A stretch of DNA of 64,000 bases, taken from NCBI RefSeq assembly GCF_902859855.1, contig NZ_CADIKH010000007.1, positions 206,126 to 270,125 on the forward strand, given 5' to 3'. How positions within the stretch are numbered: position 1 is the first letter of the stretch; each line of letters begins with the position of its first letter. The notes beneath the pieces are model-generated. The model ran no database searches. It was not told where the DNA came from and worked only from the letters and a program-made list of their open reading frames with translations. Origin of the DNA: Paraburkholderia humisilvae (GTDB taxonomy: Bacteria > Pseudomonadota > Gammaproteobacteria > Burkholderiales > Burkholderiaceae). Made by a program: the position numbers and the translations under genes. This document shows positions 37,212 through 47,149 of the stretch, piece after piece.

Positions 37212-38009
37212 ATGAGCGCATACCGCGTGAAAAGTACGCTAGTGAGGACCACGCTCGTGGTGGGGTTGGCCGCGGGCCTGGCGGCGACGCTGCAAGGCTG
37301 CGTGCTGGCGGTGGGCGCCGCGGCGGGCGGCGGCGCGCTGGTGGCGACCGACCGGCGCACGCTCGGCGCGCAAACCGAAGATCGCGAAATCCAGGTGAAG
37401 GCGATCTCGCAGATCAACGATGGCCTCGGTGGCCAGGGGCACGTCAACGTGACGGTGTTCAACCGGCGTGTGCTGCTGACCGGCGAAGTGCCCGATGAAG
37501 CGTCGAAACAGAAAGCGGATACCATCGTGCGCGGTATCAACAACGTGCACGCGATCGTCAACGAGCTGAGCGTCGCTCCGACGACTGACTTTTCGTCGCG
37601 CACGAACGACACCTACCTGGAAGGGCGCGTGAAAACCGCGCTGATTGCGGAAAAGAATCTGTCCGCGAACAATTTCAAGGTCGTTGCCGAGAACGGTTCG
37701 GTTTATCTGATGGGCCTTGTCACGCCGGACGAAGGCGCGCAGGGCGCGAATGTCGCGAGCCGAGTGCCGGGCGTGACCAAGGTCGTCAAGGTGTTCCAGT
37801 ACATCGAGCCCTCGGAGGCGGTGGCTGCGGCCGCCGCGGCCGCATCGGCGCCGAGCGCGTCGTCGCCCGCCGCAGCCGCGGCGCCTGACGACGTGACGAC
37901 CGGCGCGGTGCCGGGGGCGTCGGTATCGTCGAAGCCGCTCGATCAGCAGCCGCCGGCGCCGGTGTCGAACTCGAATGTACAGCCGGGTAGCCCGCAGGTC
38001 GTGAAGTGA
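37212..38009 (+). CDS. BON-domain lipoprotein (DolP/YraP-like)
   Basis: The 265-residue product has a lipoprotein signal with lipobox LQGC (Cys near 30). Two BON domains follow: INDGLGGQGHVNVTVFNRRV and VKTALIAEKNLSANNFKV with VTPDEGAQGANVASRV. The C-terminal 65 residues are an Ala/Pro/Ser-rich tail not found in E. coli DolP. It should sit in the outer membrane and bind anionic phospholipids, supporting envelope integrity. The ATG follows GGAGAGGGAG and starts 20 bp after gmhA. Its stop overlaps the GTG of the cytochrome gene by 4 bp. Confidence 0.88.
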   Translation: MSAYRVKSTLVRTTLVVGLAAGLAATLQGCVLAVGAAAGGGALVATDRRTLGAQTEDREIQVKAISQINDGLGGQGHVNVTVFNRRVLLTGEVPDEASKQKADTIVRGINNVHAIVNELSVAPTTDFSSRTNDTYLEGRVKTALIAEKNLSANNFKVVAENGSVYLMGLVTPDEGAQGANVASRVPGVTKVVKVFQYIEPSEAVAAAAAAASAPSASSPAAAAAPDDVTTGAVPGASVSSKPLDQQPPAPVSNSNVQPGSPQVVK

Positions 38010-38371
38010 AGCATCGAAGTGCGCGTCCGATGCGTCGGGCGATACTTGCCGGCGCGGCGCTCACGCTTTCGGCGATGGCGGCCGTGCCCACGGCACGTGC
38101 TGCCGATACGCCGCGCGGTCTTCTGATCGCGCAGCGCAATGCGTGCCTCGGGTGTCATGCGATCGACCGCAAGCTCGTCGGGCCGTCGTTTCAGCAGGTC
38201 GCGAGCCGCTACAAGGGCAACACGCAGGCTGAAGCCACGCTCGAACGCAAAGTGAAAGACGGCGGTTCCGGCGTATGGGGCGTGATTCCGATGCCCGCGC
38301 ACCCGGCGATGAGCGATGCCGATATCCGCACGGTCGTCGAATGGGTGCTAGCCGGTGCGCCTTCGAAATGA
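38006..38371 (+). CDS. Small c-type cytochrome (c551/c552-like)
   Basis: The 121-residue precursor has a signal peptide (cleavage near ARA-ADT, about 33). A single haem domain has the CLGCH motif, the distal Met in VIPMPAHP and the helix [11 protein letters not shown] at the end. It is a periplasmic single-electron carrier. The start is a GTG (38006) that overlaps the BON-gene stop. An internal ATG at 38030 would still leave a complete signal peptide. Its electron donor and acceptor are not apparent. Confidence 0.88.
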   Translation: MKHRSARPMRRAILAGAALTLSAMAAVPTARAADTPRGLLIAQRNACLGCHAIDRKLVGPSFQQVASRYKGNTQAEATLERKVKDGGSGVWGVIPMPAHPAMSDADIRTVVEWVLAGAPSK

Positions 38372-38382
38372 CGGCGCGGACT

Positions 38383-38412
38383 TGTCAAATGCAAAAACGC
38401 CTGTGCTAGAAT
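38383..38412 (+). promoter_or_regulatory. Promoter of the tRNA-Ala gene
   Basis: TTGTCA and TAGAAT are spaced by 18 bp and end 13 bp before the mature tRNA 5' end. The downstream sequence is GC-rich, as in stable-RNA discriminators. Confidence 0.55.
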
Positions 38413-38425
38413 TGCGGGATTCGTT

Positions 38426-38501
<76 letters not shown>

Positions 38502-38523
38502 ACAAACATAGACAGCATCCGAT

Positions 38524-38556
38524 AACCCCGTAAGGTCGTCACTTACGGGGTTTTTG
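38524..38556 (+). terminator. Intrinsic terminator of tRNA-Ala
   Basis: AACCCCGTAAG and CTTACGGGGTT pair around a 7-nt loop and are followed by TTTGTTTTTT. Confidence 0.88.
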
Positions 38557-38852
38557 TTTTTTGCTGCCCGCGCAGTCCGATCTCGTCCAAACACATCCGG
38601 GTCCGCACGCCGACCGGTTCCAATCCGACCAGATGAATCCCGATCTGCCAGCAACGTGCGGTCGCCTTCATTGCATTCCCTACCCCTCTAGAAAATGCGA
38701 ATCCAATCGCCTACGCTGTAACGAGCCAGCTTTCCGGTGAGAGGGCCAGCCACGGTCTCCCATCCGTTGCACTGCAAAACAGTCGAATAGAGCAAGCAAT
38801 GGTTTAAAACCGGACGCGTTCGCGTTCGGGCGGGTCGCGCCATCGGTTATCC

Positions 38853-38876
38853 GGCGCCGCTAAGCGGAGCGGCGCC
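38853..38876. other. 9-bp GC hairpin upstream of the PQQ dehydrogenase gene
   Basis: GGCGCCGCT and AGCGGCGCC are perfect complements around a 6-nt loop, 55 bp before the start codon. It would fold in the leader RNA and could also be an operator. Confidence 0.4.
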
Positions 38877-38930
38877 GCACATTGATTCGCATGACGAAAC
38901 CCGCAGGTAATAACAACCAAGGAGACTCTC

Positions 38931-40661
38931 ATGCATGCATTCCGCAATGCACTACCCGTAGCGTGCTTCTCGATTGTGCTGGCCTTGGCATCGAGTCCCG
39001 TGTTCTGCGCAGATGAAGTGCAAGGCGGCGCGACCACGACCTCCGCGCCCATGCCCGCTCTGCAGCCCGTCACCCAACAGCAACTCGATGCCGCGGCCGG
39101 CAATGCATCCGACTGGCTGCACTCGAACGGCTCGTACACGCAGACGCGCTACTACCCCGGCAAGCAGATCAACCGCACCAATGTGTCGAAGCTGAGGCCG
39201 GTGTTCATCTTCCAGACAGCGGTCAACGAGTCGATGGAGACGGCGCCGATCGTGTCGCACGGCGTGATGTTCATCACGACATCGTTCAATCACGTCTATG
39301 CGGTCGACGCGGTGACCGGCAAGGAATTCTGGCATTACAAGCACAAGATGGGACCGGTCACGACATTCTGTTGCGGACCGAACAACCGCGGCGTCGCTAT
39401 TTCCGGCAACCGGCTCTTTATGGGCACGCTCGATGCGAAGCTCGTCGCGCTCGATGCGAACACCGGCAAGCTGCTGTGGGAGACGCAGATCGCCGACCCC
39501 GAGCAGGGCTATTCGGAGACGATGGCGCCCACGGTTGTCGAAGACAAGGTGCTGATCGGTACGAACGGCGGCGAGTACGGTATCCGTGGTTTCGTGAAGG
39601 CGTTTGACGCGAACGATGGCCATCTGCTGTGGACGTTCTACACGATTCCGGAGACCGGCCAGGAGGGCGTCTGGGCGACCACCGACGCGACCGGTCGCGA
39701 CATGAAACGCGACATCGCGAAGGAAAAGCAGCAGCTTGCGTCAAAGGGCGGCGACTTCTACAAGACGCTCGGCGGTGGCGTGTGGATGACCCCCGCGGTC
39801 GACCGGAAGACGCGCACGGTGTACTTCGTGGTCGGCAATCCGTCGCCGGACCTGTATGGCGCGATCCGGCCGGGGGATAACCTCTACACCGATTCGCTGG
39901 TCGCGGTCGACCTCGACTCCGGCAAATACAAGTGGCACTCGCAGTACATCGCACACGACGTGTGGGACCTCGACGCGGTGAGCCCGCCGATTCTCGTGGA
40001 TGTGCGCGACAAGGACGGCAAGATGGTGCCCGGCGTGATCCACGGCGGCAAGACCGGACACGTGTACGTGCACGACCGCGCGACCGGCAAGCTGATCCGC
40101 TTCTCACAAGCAATGATCCCGCAGGAAGACATGTGGACGCTGCCGACCGAAGCCGGCGCGCGGATGCTGCCTGGCGCGAACGGTGGTGTCGAATGGTCGC
40201 CGATGGCGTTCGATCCGCAGACTCGTCTTGCCTACGCGGCAAACCTGCACCAGCCGATGACTTACCAGGTCACCGACGTCGCGTATCCGGGCGGCAGCAA
40301 GCTGTGGCTCGGCGGCGCGTTCAAGACGATTCCATCCGAGCAGCAATGGGGCAAGCTGTCGGCGGTGAATATCGACACCGGCAAGATCGCGTGGGACGTC
40401 AAGACCGATCAGCCATTGATCGGCGGCGTGCTCGCGACCGCAGGCGGCCTCGTGTTCAACGGCGAAGGCAACGGTTACTTCCGCGCATACGACGCATCGA
40501 CAGGTAAGAAGCTGTGGGAGTACCAGTGCGGCGCGGGCGTGAATGCGCCAGCGGTGTCGTACACGGTGAACGGCAAGCAGTATGTGGCAGTTGCGGCCGG
40601 CGGCAATACGCAGCTCGACTTCAAGCGTGGCAATACGGTGCTCGTGTTCGCGTTGCAATGA
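38931..40661 (+). CDS. PQQ-dependent alcohol dehydrogenase (methanol/ethanol dehydrogenase family)
   Basis: The 576-residue periplasmic quinoprotein has a signal peptide (1-27) and an eight-bladed propeller. The vicinal disulfide is Cys147-Cys148 in [10 protein letters not shown]. The metal/PQQ ligands align as Glu215 (GGEYG), Asn303 (GNPSP) and catalytic Asp346 (DVWDLD). The Asn-to-Asp spacing of 43 equals that in XoxF. Asp348, two residues after the catalytic Asp, is the extra acidic ligand typical of lanthanide enzymes, where MxaF has Ala. The cytochrome c gene overlaps its stop codon and is its probable electron acceptor. The alcohol substrate is unknown. The ribosome site (AAGGAG) is good. 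Confidence 0.88.
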   Translation: MHAFRNALPVACFSIVLALASSPVFCADEVQGGATTTSAPMPALQPVTQQQLDAAAGNASDWLHSNGSYTQTRYYPGKQINRTNVSKLRPVFIFQTAVNESMETAPIVSHGVMFITTSFNHVYAVDAVTGKEFWHYKHKMGPVTTFCCGPNNRGVAISGNRLFMGTLDAKLVALDANTGKLLWETQIADPEQGYSETMAPTVVEDKVLIGTNGGEYGIRGFVKAFDANDGHLLWTFYTIPETGQEGVWATTDATGRDMKRDIAKEKQQLASKGGDFYKTLGGGVWMTPAVDRKTRTVYFVVGNPSPDLYGAIRPGDNLYTDSLVAVDLDSGKYKWHSQYIAHDVWDLDAVSPPILVDVRDKDGKMVPGVIHGGKTGHVYVHDRATGKLIRFSQAMIPQEDMWTLPTEAGARMLPGANGGVEWSPMAFDPQTRLAYAANLHQPMTYQVTDVAYPGGSKLWLGGAFKTIPSEQQWGKLSAVNIDTGKIAWDVKTDQPLIGGVLATAGGLVFNGEGNGYFRAYDASTGKKLWEYQCGAGVNAPAVSYTVNGKQYVAVAAGGNTQLDFKRGNTVLVFALQ

Positions 40662-41335
40662 CGGTTGCGATGACGGCCGTATCGGGAGCCGCCCTCGCAT
40701 CGCGGTGCACGGGGCGGCGCGCCATGCACCGGTGCGTGGCGCTGCTGTGGCTTGCGGGCATCGCGTCACGTTGGCTGGCGGTGGGGCTTTGCGCCGCGGC
40801 GCTGTCGACGCTCGCACATGCCGATGCCGAAGCGGGCAAGGCGAAAGCGCAAGTGTGCGCGGCCTGCCACGGACCGCTCGGCAATTCGACGAACCCGGAC
40901 TATCCGATTCTCGCGGGCCAGACGCAGCGCTACCTCTACCTTGAGCTGAAGGATTTCAAGGAAGGCCGGCGCAGCGACCCGCGCATGTCGCCGATCGCCG
41001 CGACGTTGTCGCGCGAAGACATGCAGGACCTCGCCGACTATTTTTCGCAACAGCGGCCCGCGCCAGTCAAAGTCGACGCGGACGCGGCGAGCATCGACGC
41101 GGGCAAGCGCAAGGCGGCGGAGGTGTTGTGCACGATGTGTCATCTGGGCGGATTTATCGGCCAGAACGAAATACCGCGAGTGGCCGGGCAGTATCCGCAA
41201 TACATTGCGAAGCAGTTACGGGACTTCCGCTCGCACACGCGCACGAACGATGCCGGGAATATGACTAGCGTGACGCGCAATCTGTCGGATGACGACATTC
41301 GCAACCTCGCTGCGTATGTCGCCAGCCTTCAATAG
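40658..41335 (+). CDS. Dihaem cytochrome c, c4-like
   Basis: The 225-residue precursor has a long N-terminal leader with the hydrophobic signal at about 30-50. Two c-type domains follow with CAACH and CTMCH haem sites. The segments [21 protein letters not shown] and [19 protein letters not shown] are typical of cytochrome c4-type dihaem proteins. Its ATG overlaps the TGA of the PQQ dehydrogenase (ATGA), indicating translational coupling. It should accept electrons from the dehydrogenase and pass them to a terminal oxidase. Confidence 0.88.
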   Translation: MTVAMTAVSGAALASRCTGRRAMHRCVALLWLAGIASRWLAVGLCAAALSTLAHADAEAGKAKAQVCAACHGPLGNSTNPDYPILAGQTQRYLYLELKDFKEGRRSDPRMSPIAATLSREDMQDLADYFSQQRPAPVKVDADAASIDAGKRKAAEVLCTMCHLGGFIGQNEIPRVAGQYPQYIAKQLRDFRSHTRTNDAGNMTSVTRNLSDDDIRNLAAYVASLQ

Positions 41336-41387
41336 CGCTGCGATATCCGTGGATGCACAGACCGGTAAACAGAGGAGAACACATCGC

Positions 41388-42080
41388 ATGAGAATCGTCA
41401 GATGGGTCGCATGCGCCGCTGCGTCGCTTGGCATTGCCTGCGCGGTGTCGATGCCTGTGCTTGGAGCGGACGATAGCCTGAATGAGCAATTGCTGAACGC
41501 CGCGCGCAGTGGCGACACGGGCGCAGTCGAGGCCGCGTTGAACCAGGGCGCGGTCATCGACTCGCGCAACCGGATCGGCGACACCCCGTTGATTACCGCG
41601 TGCAAGAAGGGTTCGACCGCGCTGGCTCGTATGTTGATCGAACGGGGTGCAAACGTGCGTCAGGCGGATGTGGCTGGCATCACACCGCTGATGGCCGCGG
41701 CCTACGGCGGCGATGCGGACACGGTCGGTCTGCTGCTGTCGCATGGCGCGGATACCGATGCGGTCGACCGCGTCAGCAAGACCGCGATGGAATATGCGGC
41801 AGGCCAGGGCAATACCGCGGCGGTCAAGCTGCTACTGGACGCGGGCATGGACGTGAATCGCCGCTACAACAACGATCTGACCGCACTGATGTGGGCCGCC
41901 GGCTACGACCGCGCGGAGACCGCCAAACTGTTGCTCGCGCGCGGCGCCGATGCGTCGTTGCGGGACAATCGCGGGATGACGGCGATGGACATTGCCGCGC
42001 AGACGCACTCGGGCCAGGTGGCGACGCTGCTGTCGCCGCACGAACGGGCGGTGAGCCAGCCAACCGCGAGCCAACCGTGA
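41388..42080 (+). CDS. Exported ankyrin-repeat protein
   Basis: The 230-residue protein has a signal peptide (1-26, ending VLGA) and about five ankyrin repeats from residue 32 to 215, such as GDTPLITACKKGSTALARML, GITPLMAAAYGGDADTVGLL and LTALMWAAGYDRAETAKLLL. Periplasmic ankyrin proteins next to oxidoreductases, such as AnkB with catalase, can stabilise or protect the enzyme. The same may apply to the PQQ enzyme here, with which it forms the third gene of an operon (52-bp gap, AGAGGAG site). The stop codon lies inside a 26-bp imperfect tandem repeat, so the C-terminus is prone to length change. Confidence 0.85.
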   Translation: MRIVRWVACAAASLGIACAVSMPVLGADDSLNEQLLNAARSGDTGAVEAALNQGAVIDSRNRIGDTPLITACKKGSTALARMLIERGANVRQADVAGITPLMAAAYGGDADTVGLLLSHGADTDAVDRVSKTAMEYAAGQGNTAAVKLLLDAGMDVNRRYNNDLTALMWAAGYDRAETAKLLLARGADASLRDNRGMTAMDIAAQTHSGQVATLLSPHERAVSQPTASQP

Positions 42081-42113
42081 GCCAAGCAACCGTGAGTCAA
42101 CCGCGGGTCAACT
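42051..42113 (+). repeat. 26-bp imperfect tandem repeat across the ankyrin gene stop codon
   Basis: Two 26-bp copies (each a 15-bp GTGAGCCA-type unit plus an 11-bp unit ending CAACC) and a partial third lie at 42051-42113. The 11-bp units shift frame, so changes in copy number would alter the C-terminus. One shifted frame continues for about 14 more codons to a stop at 42119-42121. Confidence 0.6.
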
Positions 42114-42126
42114 TCGACTGACCTTG

Positions 42127-43671
42127 CTAAACATCGGCGCCAACCGTAAACACCGCCACCGATCCGCTTAACCGTGTCGCCTGCTCATCGAGCGAGCCGG
42201 AGGCCGCGGCGGCCTGCTCGACGAGCGACGCATTCTGTTGCGTCACTTCGTCGATCTGGCTGACTGCCTGATTGACCTGTTCGATGCCGCGGCCCTGCTC
42301 ATCCGAGGCAGTCGCGATCTCGCCGATGATCGACGCGACCTGCCGGATCGCCTGTTGCACCTGTGCCGTTGTGCGGCCCACTTCCTCGGCCTGGCTCGAC
42401 CCCGAGCGGATCGTCGCGACCGATCGCTCGATCAGCTCCTTGATTTCCCGCGCGGCCGACGACGAGCGCTGCGCGAGATTGCGCACCTCCGATGCGACGA
42501 CCGCAAAGCCCCGCCCCTGCTCGCCGGCACGCGCGGCTTCGACCGCCGCGTTCAGCGCGAGGATGTTGGTCTGAAACGCGATGCCTTCGATTAGCGACGT
42601 GATTTCGGCGATCTTCGCGGAGCTCGACGCGATTTCGCTCATCGTGCCGACCATCCGCTCGACCGACTGATTGCCTTCGTCGGAGATGTGCGACGTGTTG
42701 AGCGCGAGCGAACTGGCCTCTTTCGCGTTGTCCGCGTTCTGCTGCACCGTGACCGTCAATTGCGCGAGGCTCGCCGCGGTCTGCTGCAACGAGACCGCTT
42801 GCTCTTCGGTGCGAGTCGACAGATCGAGATTGCCCGCGGCGATCTGCCTGGACGCGATACCGACCGCATCGCTCGAGCGCCGCACCTCGGCGACGACATC
42901 CGCCATCCGCTCGAGCAGCCGGTTCAGCGCGGCGGCGGTGTGTCCGATTTCGTCCATCCGCTCGACACGCGCCCGCTGCGACAGATCAAGTGAATTGCTG
43001 ACCTTTTGCAAGGTCGCCTGCAGACTGTTGAGCCCGTTGCCGATCAGCCGGTACAGATGAATGCCGAACGCACCGGTCGCGATGATCGCGGCCGCGACGA
43101 TCGCAATCATCCAGCCGAACACTGTTCTGAACTGCGCGGCGTTTTCATCGCGGATCGCACGGCTTTGCGCGATATCGTAGTCGAGGTGATCGTGCAGGCA
43201 TTTGTCGAGTGCGAGCGCCGCGGTGTGCACCGCGCCGCCTTCATGCAACATCGACAGCGCGCCGTCCCGGTCGCCCGCGCGCAGTTTGTCGAAGTATTGG
43301 CTGCGCGCGCTGCGGTACTGATCCATCCGCGCGCGATCCGCCGCGAGCAGGCTGGCGGCCTGATCGTCGGCAGCTTGATAGGTGGCCAGGTCGGCATCGA
43401 AACGCTTGTCGGCATCGGCGATCGATGCGGCGATATCCGCGCGGCTCGCATCGTCGATGCCGTCGACCACGTACCGGTACGCGTTAAGGCGCATCTCGGT
43501 GACATCGCTCGCCGCCGTCGAGATCGATTTGAGTCCCGGAATCGTGCGCGTTTCGAGGCCGTCGATGCGCTGATTCGATGCATACAATTGCACGAGTCCG
43601 TAGCCGCCGACAAACAGCAGCGCGACAAGCGCAACGCCGAGGGTAATCGCGAGTCGTCGAACGATGGTCAT
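42127..43671 (-). CDS. Methyl-accepting chemotaxis protein
   Basis: The 514-residue transducer has TM1 (about 7-29), a periplasmic four-helix-bundle ligand domain (about 30-185) and TM2 (about 187-210). A HAMP region and a cytoplasmic signalling domain follow, with the hairpin tip [25 protein letters not shown] split here as [14 protein letters not shown] and [11 protein letters not shown]. It lacks the C-terminal NWETF-like CheR-docking pentapeptide. It is a single gene. A sigma-28-like promoter lies about 130 bp upstream. The ligand is unknown. Confidence 0.92.
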   Translation of the reverse strand: MTIVRRLAITLGVALVALLFVGGYGLVQLYASNQRIDGLETRTIPGLKSISTAASDVTEMRLNAYRYVVDGIDDASRADIAASIADADKRFDADLATYQAADDQAASLLAADRARMDQYRSARSQYFDKLRAGDRDGALSMLHEGGAVHTAALALDKCLHDHLDYDIAQSRAIRDENAAQFRTVFGWMIAIVAAAIIATGAFGIHLYRLIGNGLNSLQATLQKVSNSLDLSQRARVERMDEIGHTAAALNRLLERMADVVAEVRRSSDAVGIASRQIAAGNLDLSTRTEEQAVSLQQTAASLAQLTVTVQQNADNAKEASSLALNTSHISDEGNQSVERMVGTMSEIASSSAKIAEITSLIEGIAFQTNILALNAAVEAARAGEQGRGFAVVASEVRNLAQRSSSAAREIKELIERSVATIRSGSSQAEEVGRTTAQVQQAIRQVASIIGEIATASDEQGRGIEQVNQAVSQIDEVTQQNASLVEQAAAASGSLDEQATRLSGSVAVFTVGADV

Positions 43672-44076
43672 GGATAGCTCTCGAATCGCGGGCGCGCAGC
43701 GGGCTGTTCAGGCAGGTGGTTCATGCAGGTTGTCCGGGCGAATTGTCGAAGCGAACTGTCGAGGACCGGTGTCCGATCGCTGCCCCGACGACAACGTTTA
43801 CGGGTTTGCGGCGGCCAGCTTGAGTGCGCTTTTCGCAGAGACCGTTGTTAAGCCATGCAAACTTCGTAATGCGAGCGGCAACTTCGTACACCGTCGGTTC
43901 GATATCTTTCAGATGACCTGTTATTGCCCGTCATTTCGCGCGCGTAAACGTCGCGCAGATTTCATTCTGTTAGCCGGAAATGCTCCGTTAAGCGACCGTC
44001 GTCGAATGGCGCTAGGCTGACGAGAACGCTTGCGTGATTTTCCCTGCAACCAGCGGCACACTCCCCGAGACTTCCC
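43672..44076. other. Divergent intergenic region between the MCP and OpgC-like genes
   Basis: About 400 bp that must hold promoters for both genes. A sigma-28-like site reads toward the MCP. Parts near 43860-43970 are relatively AT-rich. No gene was recognised. Confidence 0.5.
43798..43823 (-). promoter_or_regulatory. Candidate sigma-28 (FliA) promoter of the MCP gene
   Basis: On the minus strand TCAAGCT is followed, after 11 bases, by CCCGTAAA, close to the TCAAG-n-GCCGATAA pattern of flagellar sigma-28 promoters. It is 127 bp upstream of the MCP start. Confidence 0.35.
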
Positions 44077-45180
44077 ATGCTCCCCCGCCGAGGACGCTCG
44101 ATCGAAGTGGACTTTTTTCGCGGTGTCGTATTGATCGTCATCGCGCTGGATCACATCCCTGGCAGCGTGCTATCGCACTTGATGCTGCACACGTATGCGC
44201 TATGCGATTCGGCTGAAGTGTTCGTATGCCTCGGCGGCTATGCGTCGGCCGCGGCGTATGACGCGGTGCTCGCCAAACGCGGCACGCAGGCCGTGCGAAA
44301 TCGCTTCTTCAAACGCAGCTTCGAGATCTACCGCGCGTATCTGCTGACGGCGCTGCTTACGCTGGTGTCCGGCGCGGTACTCGCGCTTTTCCATCTGAAC
44401 CGGCCGATGGTCGACATGACGGGTTGGCCTGCGTTTTCAGCGACGCCGCTGCGCGAGGCATTCGATATCGCCGTGCTGCGCCGGCAGCCGTATCTGTCGA
44501 GCGTGCTGCCGATGTATGTGCTATTTCCGCTTGTCGTGCCATGGATCGTGCCGCTCGCGCGGCGCTCAGCAGGCGCGGCGCTTGCTCTGAGCGTGGTGGT
44601 GTGGCTCGCGGCGCGGCCGCTCGCGACGCTGCTGCGGATTGACGATGTCGGCGATTGGGCTTTCAATCCGTTTGCATGGCAACTGATGTTCGTGCTCGGT
44701 ATCCTGTGCAGGGTGAGGCCGGTCAGCGACGGTTTCCTCGCCACCCGTGCCGGGCGGTGGCTGACGCGCATCGCGCTGGCGGCCGCACTCGCCTTCGCGG
44801 TCGTCAAGCTGTTTATCCTGACGCAACCGTTGCCCGGTCATCTGAAACAGAACCTGTCGATTGAACGTGTGATCAATTTCATTGCGATTGCCTGGCTCGC
44901 TGTCGGGCTCGTCCGAAACGGCGTGGTTGCGCAACTCGCGCAGCGTCTGCCGGGCATCGTCACGGTCGGGCAAATGGGGCTTGTCTGCTTCGTCGGCGGC
45001 ACGGTGATTTCGCTGGTCGTCGATACCGCGACGCCGCGCGCGTTGCACGGCGTCGCGCACGGTCTCGCTGCGCTCGCCGGTGACCTGGTCGCGATCATCG
45101 CGGTGCTGGCGCTGGCGCGCATATGGCACGACTGGACGCGCCCCGCGCGGCGCCCGGCGGTGCGCGGAGCCGACGTGTGA
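44077..45180 (+). CDS. OpgC-domain membrane acyltransferase-like protein
   Basis: The 367-residue protein has about ten hydrophobic segments. Its N-terminus, RRGRSIEVDFFRGVVLIVIA then LDHIPGS, is typical of the OpgC group, which transfers succinyl groups to osmoregulated periplasmic glucans at the cytoplasmic membrane. No opgGH genes adjoin. The substrate may be another glycan. The ATG at 44077 is preceded by a weak purine-rich site. Its stop overlaps the GTG of the esterase gene (GTGA), so the two are coupled. Confidence 0.82.
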   Translation: MLPRRGRSIEVDFFRGVVLIVIALDHIPGSVLSHLMLHTYALCDSAEVFVCLGGYASAAAYDAVLAKRGTQAVRNRFFKRSFEIYRAYLLTALLTLVSGAVLALFHLNRPMVDMTGWPAFSATPLREAFDIAVLRRQPYLSSVLPMYVLFPLVVPWIVPLARRSAGAALALSVVVWLAARPLATLLRIDDVGDWAFNPFAWQLMFVLGILCRVRPVSDGFLATRAGRWLTRIALAAALAFAVVKLFILTQPLPGHLKQNLSIERVINFIAIAWLAVGLVRNGVVAQLAQRLPGIVTVGQMGLVCFVGGTVISLVVDTATPRALHGVAHGLAALAGDLVAIIAVLALARIWHDWTRPARRPAVRGADV

Positions 45181-46961
45181 CACGCGTGCGTCCGGCGCTG
45201 TTTCGCGCGGCATGCGCGCTTGCCCGCGCCGGCGCGCTGCTGCTCGTGGTGGTAGCGGGCATTGAAGGGTGCGCGGCGCGGCAGGCGGCGGCGGAAAAGG
45301 CCGAACGGCCGGCTGCGGATCAGGCCGCAATACAGGCGTATGACGCGACGTCGTTACGCTGCGCGGAGCTGACCGGCGTGATGCTGCCGCCGAAAACGAT
45401 CGCGTTGCCCACCCACGGCGTGCGTATCGACTCCGCGGCGCTGATTCCAGCGAGCGCGGCCGGCAACGAAGCGGGCGACTATTGCCGGATCACGGGCAGC
45501 ATCAAGGCGATGAAAACCGGCACGCCCGACATCCGCTTCGACCTGAATCTCCCGCAGAACTGGAACGGCCGCGCGCTGCAGCTTGGCGGCGGCGGATACA
45601 ACGGCGTCGTGGTGAGCGGTCTCGGCACGATGCCGTTTTCGCCGGAGCACGCACCGCTTGCGCAGGGCTATGCCACCTTCGGTGACGACTCAGGCCACGT
45701 CGGCAATTCGTCGATGGCGGCGTTCGGCCTGAACGACGAAGCGGTGATCAACTTCGGCTACGCGCACCTGAAAAAGACACACGATGCCGCCGTCGCACTG
45801 ATCACGCGCGCGTATGGCCGCCAGCCCGACAAGATGTATTTTGCCGGCGGCTCGACTGGCGGCCGCGAGGGCTACACGGTGATGCAGCGCTTTCCGGACG
45901 ACTACGACGGCGTGATTGCCGATTCGCCGGCGCTGAACTTCACGGGTGTGCGGCTGATCGGCGTGAAGATCGGCGAAGCCGAGTACCGGACGCCTGGCGG
46001 TTATGTGCCGCCTACCCTGCTCGAACGTGTGTATCAGCGCACGCTTGCGATATGCGACAAGCTCGACGGCGCGGCGGACGGCATTGTCAGCGATGTCCCC
46101 GCATGCCGCAAACGCGAAGCCGAAGTGATCGACGCGCTACGCTGCCCGCGGCATGCCAAGCCCGGCCGTCACGCGAATGCGCATGCCGAACGCGAAGACG
46201 CAAGCAATGCTGCGCACGGGAGCGCGCATGACGACGAATGTCTGACCGATAAGCAGCTTGCAACGCTCTTCCTGCTACGAGACGGTTTGACGCTGCCGTA
46301 CCAGCTCGCGTGGAATGTCGGCGGCTACCATGGCTATAACGTATTCGAGGGCACACGCCTGACCGGCGGGCTTGGCCTCGGGCGCGAGCCCCATCGCGAG
46401 CTGGCGCCGACCTTCGCGACAAACGGTTATCTGTTCACGCAAGGCGACGGCTATCTGCGCTACTTCGTCGCGCAGGACGCGTCGTTCGATTCGCTGGGCT
46501 TCGACGTGCTGCATCCGGGCCGCTACGAGTCGCAACTGGTCGAGCTGTCGGAAACGATCGGCGCGATGAATCCGGACCTGTCGCGCTATATCGCGCGCGG
46601 CGGCAAGCTGATCACGCTGCAAGGCCTGGCGGACGAGGTGATCAGTCCGAACCAGACCATCGCGTATCGCGACGCGCTCGTCGCGCGCTACGGACAGGCG
46701 CGTGTCGATTCGTTCATGCGGCTTTATATGGTGCCGGGCTATCAGCACGGCAGCGGCGTGTTCGTGCCGTCGGTCGATCTGCTCGGCGCGCTCGACAACT
46801 GGGTCACGCATGGCGTGTCGCCGGAAACGCTGACAGCCACCGACATCGCCGCGGCCACTAACGGCCGCACGCGGCCGTTGTGCCGCTACCCGCTATTTCC
46901 GCGTTATGTCGGCAAGGGCGATATGAATCGCGCGAGCAGTTTTGTCTGTGCGCAGCCCTGA
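45177..46961 (+). CDS. Tannase/feruloyl esterase family alpha/beta hydrolase
   Basis: The 594-residue exported esterase has an N-terminal signal that may be a lipoprotein type (hydrophobic 12-28, then EGCAARQ). The nucleophile Ser lies in the GGSTGGREG elbow, preceded by YFAGG. The acid Asp is probably in GLADEVISP and the His in GYQHGSG, and paired cysteines flank the triad as in tannase-family enzymes. A polar Lys/His-rich insertion sits at about 335-360. It would cleave aromatic-acid esters in the envelope. It starts at GTG 45177, overlapping the OpgC-like gene stop. Confidence 0.86.
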   Translation: MTRVRPALFRAACALARAGALLLVVVAGIEGCAARQAAAEKAERPAADQAAIQAYDATSLRCAELTGVMLPPKTIALPTHGVRIDSAALIPASAAGNEAGDYCRITGSIKAMKTGTPDIRFDLNLPQNWNGRALQLGGGGYNGVVVSGLGTMPFSPEHAPLAQGYATFGDDSGHVGNSSMAAFGLNDEAVINFGYAHLKKTHDAAVALITRAYGRQPDKMYFAGGSTGGREGYTVMQRFPDDYDGVIADSPALNFTGVRLIGVKIGEAEYRTPGGYVPPTLLERVYQRTLAICDKLDGAADGIVSDVPACRKREAEVIDALRCPRHAKPGRHANAHAEREDASNAAHGSAHDDECLTDKQLATLFLLRDGLTLPYQLAWNVGGYHGYNVFEGTRLTGGLGLGREPHRELAPTFATNGYLFTQGDGYLRYFVAQDASFDSLGFDVLHPGRYESQLVELSETIGAMNPDLSRYIARGGKLITLQGLADEVISPNQTIAYRDALVARYGQARVDSFMRLYMVPGYQHGSGVFVPSVDLLGALDNWVTHGVSPETLTATDIAAATNGRTRPLCRYPLFPRYVGKGDMNRASSFVCAQP

Positions 46962-47149
46962 ATCCGCGGCCTTCCAAATTGCCCGCAATCCGCACCGCGC
47001 CTGTACTATTGGTTGCTCACACAATCGGTTCGCGGAAAATGCCGCCACCGCTGCACGGATTCGGTAACGATTGCCCACAGGGTGCGCGCAAACGATTTGC
47101 GCGAAAGTAAATCTAGCAATACTTACTTGCTGTCTTTTCCGGAGCGTCC

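Larger units (their letters stand above)
38502..38930. other. Intergenic region between tRNA-Ala and the PQQ dehydrogenase gene
   Basis: It holds the tRNA terminator at its left end and a 9-bp hairpin at 38853-38876. A 44-codon frame on the minus strand (ending near 38534) has a purine-rich leader but overlaps the terminator and is probably spurious. No integrase or attachment-site duplication of the tRNA 3' end was seen. Confidence 0.5.
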
